Assembly (NCBI GenBank): GCA_938003665.1
Contig: CALKYI010000466.1
Span: forward strand, 1-5,644
Length of the DNA stretch: 5,644 nucleotides
Reading direction: 5' to 3'
Origin: an uncultured Flavobacteriales bacterium
GTDB taxonomy: Bacteria; Bacteroidota; Bacteroidia; Flavobacteriales_D; Sanyastnellaceae
The position numbers were made by a program, and so were the translations under genes. Each line of letters starts with the position of its first letter. Positions within the stretch are counted from its first letter, which is position 1. Below the pieces are notes generated by a model. The model was not told the origin of the DNA, did not search any database, and saw only the letters and a program-made list of their open reading frames with translations. Positions 1 to 5,644 of the stretch are shown here, one piece after another.

Positions 1-1909
1 CCCAAACGACCAACTCGTGGCGGGCGGGTCCCTCCTGATGGCGCTCGAAGGGGTAGCGTACCGTGCCGCTTTGATAGGTATTGAGGTCGGTGGTGTAATG
101 ATCGTTCAGCACGATGCTCTCATCGGACTGCCCATCCAAGGTCGCTTTGATGTCGTGGCCGATGCCCACGCCCGAAGCGTTGATTCCCCCTTCATCGAAA
201 ACCCGGGCCAGCAGCCACGGGTTCTCATCGGTCATCCCGCCGGAAGCGAACAGCGTGTCATTTAAGAACAAGCTTACCGCCGGCGGTGTCCCATCCACTT
301 CATAGGACGAGCTCACTCCGCCTACTATGAAGTCTTCGTTGGCACCATGTGCATCTGTGGAATCCGAGACGGCATAAGCACTGATGCGGCCCGGACCGTA
401 GCTGTAGTCGATGTCACGCGGCACCACGAAATCAAAGGCGAAGATTCCGTTGGTTACGCTCGCCACGCCTCGGAACAGCACATTTCGAAAGACCTGAAAT
501 GTGTGGGGATTCGGCGCCCCATCGTTGTTCAAGGTGGTGATCTGCGATTGCTTATCGAAAAGCTGCACGTGGACAATGCCGTCAAACCCGTGCAGGGTAT
601 CACCAGCAACATTGGAAACATAGCCGGCGACTGACGCCAAATCCAGCGCGCGCAACGTATCGGGCAACGAGGTAATTTGAATCTGGTGCTCCGGGTAATT
701 CAACTTCAACGCCGGATCCCCCAGCAATGAAAAGTTCCGCTTGTTGCTGCTGTTGGATACTTGCGGGTCGTTTTTGGTCACCTTGACAATGTCGCCAAGG
801 CGCAGCGGTACTGAACCCGTGTCCTGCAGGGCGATGTTATAAAAAGCGCGGTTGAGCTGTTGGTTCGACCCACTGAACACGACCCGGGTGGTCGTGAGCA
901 TCGCAATGGCGCCGCCGTCGGGATTACGCACCATCATTTCGCCCGCCGAGTCCACTTCCGGATCGTCGAAACGCGCCAACTCGCATGTGGCCGTCATGAA
1001 AAGCGGCATGCGCGCAAGGTTTTCCCAATTTTGGATGGTGGTCGTATTCAAAATTCGCTCATGTGACCAGCCGCGCTCTCCACCGTGTCCGATGTAGTTC
1101 ACGATGAGCGCCCCGTCTTGAACCTGTCGATCGATGGCCAACTGTGCATCCGGGTACCGCTCCCCGCCTGGCGTTGATTCCTGCGGGTAGGCGTCCAAGT
1201 AGATTTTGGTCACATCGTACTCCGGGTGTTCTTGCGACAGCTTCGTCGCGTGCTCGTCCGAGTTGACCATGTGCTCGATTTCGGTGGGGCCACCGTTCCC
1301 GTCCATGTCATCACTGACAAAACAAATGCGATTGCGCCATCGGCCATCATCCGTACCGACTTCGCCCAAGCAGCCCCCTTCCATAACCTCCGCACGGGGA
1401 TGGCGCATGTACGCGACAATTTTATCGACCATGGCATTGGCCTCGGTTTCCGTTTCGCAAACAATTCGCCCCACTCCAATGGCCAGCTTGTCGCCAATTC
1501 CTTCCCCGTATTGGTCCTCCAAAAAGCCGAAGTAATCATCGCTTACATAGCTCCCGGTCGGGCTTACGGAATTTTCGCTTTGGTAGGTGATCACATAGGG
1601 GGAAGCCTCCAAGTTGACGCGGTTGGCATAGGTGCCGTCTCCGAAAAGCTGAAGGTACTTCGGGGGCGCCCATCCGCCGTCCAACGCACGGTCGCGGAGC
1701 ATCATCATCAACATCTTGATGGCCGTTGGGTCAATGCTCCCACTGGAAAATTCATCAAACACCGTTCGCTGCGTCGTCACCAATACTTCTAAATCATCAT
1801 CTGCGTGGAGTGTAGCGAGCCGCTGAGCGGCTTCAAGGAAAATGGGACGGGTCACGATCACGAGGTCAGCACGCTCGACAGCACGCAGGTTGCAGGGCCC
1901 AACAACGCC
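1..1909 (-). CDS. porU: PorU C25 protease domain, continuing in frame after the amber codon; C-terminus off the window
   Basis: This frame is directly continuous with the PorU N-terminal part and has no further stop down to position 1. It encodes a peptidase family C25 (gingipain-type) domain. Numbering through from the ATG at 3499, with the TAG as position 530, I see FGDGTY at 619-624, TYQSEN at 638-643, YVSDDYF at 651-657, NYIGHGGERGW at 801-811 with the likely catalytic His805, and TATCELARFDDP at 836-847 with the likely catalytic Cys839. The 34-residue His-Cys spacing fits C25 enzymes. A later LLGDPALKLNYP motif and beta-rich segments (GIGHDIKATLDG) match the PorU region after the protease. 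About 1166 codons are visible, so perhaps 100 or so are missing beyond the edge. Possible restarts are GTG at 1861 or 1855 and ATG at 1714, but none begins a signal peptide, so a separate product would probably not be exported. It may equally be annotated as a pseudogene half. Confidence 0.88.
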
Positions 1910-1912
1910 CTA
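1910..1912 (-). other. porU: In-frame amber stop (TAG) splitting porU
   Basis: On the minus strand the frame reads AAC TTC TAG GGC GTT GTT. The codons before it encode the end of the conserved N-terminal part (YVAFASNSLLKPNF). The codons after it encode the segment leading into the C25 domain (ADLVIVTRPIFLEAAQRLA). No frame change is needed, so one substitution accounts for the break. A single-base change could have produced it from, for example, CAG, GAG, AAG, TTG, TCG, TGG or a Tyr codon; the original cannot be told from this sequence. There is no homopolymer run at the site that would suggest an indel artefact. Confidence 0.9.
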
Positions 1913-3499
1913 GAAGTTCGGTTTCAGCAATGAGTTCGAGGCAAAAGCCACATAGGCACGGGTCGTATCCGACGTGAGCATCCATTTGACCCCGCCGTCC
2001 ATGGGTTCGAGGGTAACTTCCCGTGGTTGCGGACCATCAGTAATGTCCCACACGCGCACCCCATCAACCTCGCTGAGGAGTTGCGATTCGGCCAATTCGC
2101 CCATGGAAGCGGGGAAAGCAAATACCAGAGGTGCACCGTCAAACTTTAAATGGCAGGGCTGCTCAACGAGCAGATAATCCAACCAACCCATGGCGGTGCT
2201 GACGCCCTTGGTAAATGAGACTTGGACCGACACCAAGGCATCGTCTGCCTCCAATCCCGTTTGCGACGCGGCTGCCCCTTCAGCTGAAGCAGTGGCCAGG
2301 TTGGCCACGTTGCTGGTGGACGTAGAACTGGTGTACGAGGGCGTGGCATCAAACGCAATGTCACCACTCGTCACTGAAAACGAACTTTGCACCCCCATGG
2401 ATTGGGCGGCAAATCGCCCGGACACCTTCGCCGGTTCGCCGGTTGGGTAAGGGGTAGCGAAGGTGAATGTCCGCTGGTTAATGGATCCAAATGATTCCCC
2501 GAACCACTCACGCCCCGAGCGATTGGGACTTTCCAATTCCTGCTCGTGGAATTGCACGTTCTGATAGCGTGTGTAAACGGTATCCGGCGTTCCTGAAATC
2601 GCTGTGGCTGGGGAAATGCGCCCTTCGTCAAGTTCTTGATCGATGGCCAAGAAATACCACGCTTTGTCCTCATATGGGTGGCGGAGGTGTTCCCACTTGG
2701 AGCCACTGGAGTTCCAACCAATCCAATCGGGCCCTTCACCCCAAAAAACCAACGCATCACCCTCGTCCCACGACCCGTCTTCACTGCCCGAAAAATCCAC
2801 GGCCACGGTGCGCAAACCCAAAGGACGGTCTTCCGAATTGTCCATGGGAAGCAAAGCGCCTCCGTTTCCGAACAGTTGCACCTTTCGTGGATCAATCGTG
2901 TCGGGATCAAAACCAGCATCGATCATCCAAGCGCGATCGATGCGGTACAACCCCGATTTTGAAATGGATAACCGCACGGAGGTGCTTTCGGAAAGCGGGT
3001 GCTCAGCCGGCCATTCTCGGGTGCGGTTGCTGAAAACGTCAGTAGCGCTAGCCCATCCGCGTCCGAATGCACACGATACTTCCATCAAACGTTCAAAAAC
3101 TTCTTTAGTGGAATTCCAACGCAGGAGCGGGCCTTTCCATTGGGCAGCGCCAGCTATCACAGATGTGCTCCATTCACCGGCAGGCAGGTCAGCCTTGAGG
3201 AGTTGCTGTTGGCGGGAAGTGAGCGACGCTTCTGGGATTTCGACCCAGGATGCAGATTCAGTCAGGCTTTGACCGGACTCCCAATCCCCGGGCCAAGGCG
3301 TTTCAAAAACAGCCCATGGAATTTCATCCAACCAAAATCCATCGTCTATGCCCCAATTTCCCACCGGTGCACTACCCTCCTCCCATTGCACGGAATGAAC
3401 CGTTTCAACGACCTCTACCCCTTGATTTTCCTGGGCATGAAGCGGCAAGTAAAACCACAGGGACGCGGCCAAAACAACGGAAAAAAAGTGGCGGATCAT
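1910..3499 (-). CDS. porU: PorU N-terminal part (T9SS sortase), ends at an in-frame amber codon
   Basis: This is the first 529 residues of a PorU-type sortase, the surface protease that trims C-terminal sorting domains from type IX secretion cargo. I chose the ATG at 3499 because it begins a typical signal peptide: MIRH, a hydrophobic stretch, and a cleavage site after A22 (LHA|QEN). An upstream in-frame ATG at 3550 would add 17 residues ahead of the signal peptide and looks unused. Residues about 174-188 (SVRLSISKSGLYRID), 207-214 (VQLFGNGG) and 250-262 (LVFWGEGPDWIGW) match the conserved N-terminal PorU region from memory of the family. A Ser/Thr/Ala-rich stretch follows at roughly 370-410. 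The frame stops at TAG 1912-1910, just before the C25 protease domain, and then continues open in the same frame. Alone, this fragment has no catalytic residues. It is divergent from porP. Family assignment is firm; whether the stop is genuine is open. Confidence 0.9.
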   Translation of the reverse strand: MIRHFFSVVLAASLWFYLPLHAQENQGVEVVETVHSVQWEEGSAPVGNWGIDDGFWLDEIPWAVFETPWPGDWESGQSLTESASWVEIPEASLTSRQQQLLKADLPAGEWSTSVIAGAAQWKGPLLRWNSTKEVFERLMEVSCAFGRGWASATDVFSNRTREWPAEHPLSESTSVRLSISKSGLYRIDRAWMIDAGFDPDTIDPRKVQLFGNGGALLPMDNSEDRPLGLRTVAVDFSGSEDGSWDEGDALVFWGEGPDWIGWNSSGSKWEHLRHPYEDKAWYFLAIDQELDEGRISPATAISGTPDTVYTRYQNVQFHEQELESPNRSGREWFGESFGSINQRTFTFATPYPTGEPAKVSGRFAAQSMGVQSSFSVTSGDIAFDATPSYTSSTSTSNVANLATASAEGAAASQTGLEADDALVSVQVSFTKGVSTAMGWLDYLLVEQPCHLKFDGAPLVFAFPASMGELAESQLLSEVDGVRVWDITDGPQPREVTLEPMDGGVKWMLTSDTTRAYVAFASNSLLKPNF

Positions 3500-3563
3500 G
3501 AACAGAAGTCTCAGGATACGAAGGTGGTGAAAAAACAGAATGCAACGCAAAGGGCAAAACGCT

Positions 3564-3629
3564 CGTTAACTACAATTAGTATGGCATTCGAAAAGTTCCG
3601 TTAACCGCGAATTTGAGAGTGGCATTCGA
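3564..3629. repeat. Imperfect two-copy direct repeat in the porU/porP divergent promoter region
   Basis: Two units share the same ends: CGTTAAC (3564-3570 and 3599-3605) and TGGCATTCGA (3582-3591 and 3620-3629). Between them lies a less conserved centre that includes AATT in both copies. Unit lengths are 28 and 31 bp, and the starts are 35 bp apart. GTTAAC is itself palindromic. Placement between two divergent T9SS genes makes an operator or a small local duplication possible. No regulator is identified. Confidence 0.6.
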
Positions 3630-3645
3630 TTTTTTCTTATTCTTG
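3612..3645 (+). promoter_or_regulatory. Possible Bacteroidota-type promoter for porP-gldK
   Basis: TTTG at 3612-3615 and TATTCTTG at 3638-3645 resemble the -33 (TTTG) and -7 (TAnnTTTG) elements of Bacteroidota promoters, with one mismatch in the second element and a 22-bp gap. The gap is at the long end of what is usual. Transcription would start near 3650 and give a leader of under 20 nt before the ATG at 3669. The downstream element of the direct repeat (3620-3629) falls between the two boxes. No comparably good match was found on the minus strand for porU. Confidence 0.35.
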
Positions 3646-3668
3646 TAAATTCATTGGGAATCATCTTT

Positions 3669-4667
3669 ATGAAGCACCTCCTAGCAATCCCCGCTGCAGC
3701 CCTCATTTTGACCGCTGCATTTGTGAGTTGGACCGGAACCACAGCCAAGGCTCAAGACCCTGAGTTTACGCAGTATTTCGCCAACCCACTCTACTTGAAC
3801 CCCGCATTCGCAGGGTCTGCACGTTGCCCGCGTTTGACCATGTCGTACCGGAACCAATGGCCTGCAATGAGCGGTTCATTTGTAACCACTGCAGCGGCCT
3901 ACGACCAGCACGTGGAGACGTTGTCTGGCGGATTGGGCTTCATTGTAATGAACGATCAGGCGGGCCGAGGCACGCTTTCCACAACCACAGCCAGCGGCAT
4001 TTACAGCTACCAACAGGCGGTGACCCGAAAGCTTTCGCTCAAGGCAGCGATGCAAGTCACCTACATGCAGAAAGCCCTGGATTGGGGACGACTCACGTTT
4101 GGTGACATGATTGATCCACGCCGTGGCTTCATCTACGAGACCCAAGACATCCCACGTGGTGGCATGGTCCAAGCGGTTGACTTCAGCACCGGCATCCTCG
4201 GCTTCACCGATAAGTACTATTTCGGAGCCGCCGTACACCACCTGAACGAACCCAACGAATCATTGGTTGTCGGCACAAGCCGCCTCCCCATGAAGTACAC
4301 GTTCCACGCTGGAGCAATCCTTCCATTGCAACGTTCGGTTACCGGCATTGAATCCACCATTTCTCCGAACGTATTCTACCGCCGACAAGGCGAGTTCCAG
4401 CAATTGAACGTGGGCTTGTACGTCAATAAAGGACCTCTCGTCGGTGGCATTTGGTACCGCGGCATCATGTTCACGGAATACCGCGATGCCTTCATCGTCA
4501 CGTTGGGCATCAAATCCGACGTGGTCCAATTTGGCTACAGCTACGATTTGACGGTGTCTGAATTGACCCCCGCCACGGGCGGGGCCCACGAAATCAGCAT
4601 GACCATTCAATTTGATTGTCGCGGCAAACGTTCGAAGTTCCGAACAATAAACTGCCCATCCTTCTAG
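3669..4667 (+). CDS. porP: PorP/SprF family type IX secretion outer-membrane protein
   Basis: A 332-residue protein of the PorP/SprF family, predicted outer-membrane beta-barrels that work with the T9SS core; family members connect to the PorK/PorN (GldK/GldN) ring or support secretion of particular cargo. The ATG at 3669 begins a signal peptide (MKHLL, long hydrophobic core, cleavage likely after A28 in AKA|QDPEF). A TTG five codons upstream would also be open, but fits less well. The mature start carries the family hallmark PEFTQYFANPLYLNPAFAGSA, residues 31-51, followed by YRNQWPAMSGSF. The end has the expected TGGAHEISM strand and the Cys-containing tail NCPSF. Length is typical and the gene is intact. 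It ends with TAG, with a TAA in the same frame two codons further on. Only 42 bp separate it from gldK, so the two are probably one operon. Whether it is the core PorP or an SprF-like paralogue is inferred from its position next to gldK. Confidence 0.93.
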   Translation: MKHLLAIPAAALILTAAFVSWTGTTAKAQDPEFTQYFANPLYLNPAFAGSARCPRLTMSYRNQWPAMSGSFVTTAAAYDQHVETLSGGLGFIVMNDQAGRGTLSTTTASGIYSYQQAVTRKLSLKAAMQVTYMQKALDWGRLTFGDMIDPRRGFIYETQDIPRGGMVQAVDFSTGILGFTDKYYFGAAVHHLNEPNESLVVGTSRLPMKYTFHAGAILPLQRSVTGIESTISPNVFYRRQGEFQQLNVGLYVNKGPLVGGIWYRGIMFTEYRDAFIVTLGIKSDVVQFGYSYDLTVSELTPATGGAHEISMTIQFDCRGKRSKFRTINCPSF

Positions 4668-4709
4668 TTGAATTAAAGCGATTTAACCGGTCGCACCCCT
4701 ACAATCTGC

Positions 4710-5644
4710 ATGAAACCCACACGAACCTACAATACCATGAATTGGAAGTACTTCGCTCTCGGACTTGCTGCCTCTGCAATGGTCCTGTCCAGCTGTACCC
4801 CCGAGCGCTCTGGTGCCACAGGATGGGCGTACAACGACACCTCAAATGGTGGCTTTGAAAAACGCATGTACGCGGGCCAAGAAACTGCTCCCGGTCTCGT
4901 CTTCATTGAAGGCGGAACGTTTACAATGGGCCAGGTCGAAGATGATCTGACCATGAATTGGGACAACATCCCACGCCGCGTGACCGTCCCCTCTTTCTAC
5001 ATGGACGAGACCGAAGTAACGAATTCATTCTGGTTGGAATACCTCTACTGGTTGAACCGTGTGTATGGCGATTCATACCGAGAAGTGGTCCAGCGCGCAT
5101 TGCCTGACACCTTGGTGTGGCGCGAAAAGTTGGCCTATAACGAGCCACATGTCAATTACTACTTGCGCCACCCGGCTTATCAAGATTACCCAGTAGTGGG
5201 TGTATCCTGGAACCAAGCGAATGATTTCTGCAAGTGGCGTACAGACCGCGTCAACGAACAACTGCTCGTGCGCGAGGGCTTGATTGCCCACAATCCCGAA
5301 GCCCAATTGGACGAAGAATTCTTCACCACTGAGGCCTACCTCGCCGGGCAATACACTCCTGAAACCGTGACTGAAGGATTGACCGATTTCCGCCCCGGCT
5401 CAGCCGGTGCTCGAAACGTTCGCATGTCAGACGGTTTATTCCAGCCGCCTTACCGCCTTCCTACAGAAGCGGAATGGGAATTCGCCGCATTGGGTTTGAT
5501 TGGAAACAGCTATGCTGAATTGATTTCAGACCGCCGTACCTACCCGTGGGATGGCCACTACACGCGCAATGACAACTCACGATCACGGGAGTATGGTGGC
5601 ATGAACGCGAACTTCTCGCGCGGCCGAGGTGACTACATGGGTGT
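4710..5644 (+). CDS. gldK: GldK/PorK, T9SS ring lipoprotein (5' part)
   Basis: About 311 residues are visible before the window ends. GldK (PorK in Porphyromonas) is an outer-membrane lipoprotein that forms the periplasmic ring of the type IX secretion system with GldN/PorN and is also needed for gliding in motile species. The lipobox is LSSC with the lipidated Cys at residue 29, counted from the ATG at 4710. An in-frame ATG at 4737 (MNWKYFALGL) would give a shorter and equally plausible lipoprotein signal. The body is the formylglycine-generating-enzyme/sulfatase-modifying-factor fold: GGTFTMG (68-74), FYMDETEVTN (96-105), PVVGVSWNQANDFCKW (161-176) and YRLPTEAEWEFAA (248-260). The segment TDRVNEQLL through TEAYLAGQY (178-215) is an insertion I associate with GldK itself more than with general FGE-like proteins. 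It follows porP by 42 bp. gldL, gldM and gldN would be expected beyond the edge but are not seen. Confidence 0.93.
   Translation, partial: MKPTRTYNTMNWKYFALGLAASAMVLSSCTPERSGATGWAYNDTSNGGFEKRMYAGQETAPGLVFIEGGTFTMGQVEDDLTMNWDNIPRRVTVPSFYMDETEVTNSFWLEYLYWLNRVYGDSYREVVQRALPDTLVWREKLAYNEPHVNYYLRHPAYQDYPVVGVSWNQANDFCKWRTDRVNEQLLVREGLIAHNPEAQLDEEFFTTEAYLAGQYTPETVTEGLTDFRPGSAGARNVRMSDGLFQPPYRLPTEAEWEFAALGLIGNSYAELISDRRTYPWDGHYTRNDNSRSREYGGMNANFSRGRGDYMG

Larger units (their letters stand above)
3500..3668. promoter_or_regulatory. Divergent intergenic region between porU and porP
   Basis: These 169 bp separate the two start codons and must hold the promoters of both transcription units. The part nearest porP is AT-rich with a T-run (3630-3635). 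It contains the two-copy repeat and the candidate porP promoter described separately. No clear purine-rich ribosome binding site precedes either ATG, as is common in Bacteroidota. No terminator-like hairpin or small ORF with support was seen. Confidence 0.7.

Noticed and set aside
1226..1792. A 188-codon plus-strand open frame
   Set aside because: It is opposite the conserved C25 coding sequence, and its composition reads as the mirror of PorU codons.
1..1909. A separate gene for a stand-alone C25 protease
   Set aside because: The frame is continuous with the upstream PorU part, and the possible restarts (GTG 1861, GTG 1855, ATG 1714) lack a signal peptide and fall within conserved sequence.
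2643..3272. A 209-codon plus-strand open frame, with several other long frames antisense to porU
   Set aside because: It lies wholly within porU on the other strand, has no recognisable motif or signal, and long antisense frames are common in G+C-rich coding DNA.
3500..3550. A longer porU start at ATG 3550
   Set aside because: It would place 17 residues (MRCILFFHHL...) before a complete signal peptide that already begins at the ATG at 3499.
4568..4584. Perfect 7-bp hairpin CCCCGCC-ACG-GGCGGGG near the 3' end of porP
   Set aside because: It falls inside the conserved codons for TPATGGAHE, has no following T-run, and is followed by more coding sequence, so it is better explained by protein constraint than by a terminator.

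Overview
The window carries three genes of the Bacteroidota type IX secretion system (T9SS). They are porU on the minus strand, and porP/sprF followed by gldK/porK on the plus strand, transcribed divergently from a shared 169-bp intergenic region (3500-3668). T9SS is confined to the Bacteroidota and close relatives. A PorP/SprF gene directly ahead of a GldK/PorK lipoprotein gene is a known order for this system (porP-porK-porL-porM-porN in Porphyromonas). Together with no clear Shine-Dalgarno sequences and a base composition richer in G+C than classic AT-rich Flavobacterium (judged by eye, not counted), this points to a moderate-GC Bacteroidota, perhaps a free-living Flavobacteriales relative. 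I cannot name the genus.

Layout. Positions 1-3499 (minus) encode the outer-membrane sortase PorU, a C25 gingipain-type cysteine protease. The frame is broken by one in-frame TAG at 1912-1910. The same frame continues without another stop to the window edge and contains the whole C25 domain with its His and Cys. The C-terminal end of the protein lies beyond position 1. Positions 3500-3668 hold the divergent promoter region, with an imperfect two-copy direct repeat and a plausible Bacteroidota-type promoter for porP. Positions 3669-4667 (plus) encode PorP/SprF. After 42 bp, gldK/porK starts at 4710 and runs off the right edge.

How they work together. GldK/PorK lipoprotein and GldN/PorN form the periplasmic ring at the outer membrane. 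PorP/SprF is an outer-membrane beta-barrel partner of that machinery. PorU removes the C-terminal sorting domain from T9SS cargo at the cell surface and attaches the cargo to A-LPS. Positions 1-4667 and the 5' part of gldK thus cover both the assembly end and the final processing end of one pathway.

The main oddity is the amber codon in porU. If it is real and not read through, the product is a 529-residue N-terminal fragment without a protease domain. The integrity of the sequence on both sides argues for a single-base sequencing or assembly error, a very recent nonsense mutation, or translational readthrough, and against old gene decay. No mobile elements, CRISPR arrays, tRNA or rRNA genes were seen.
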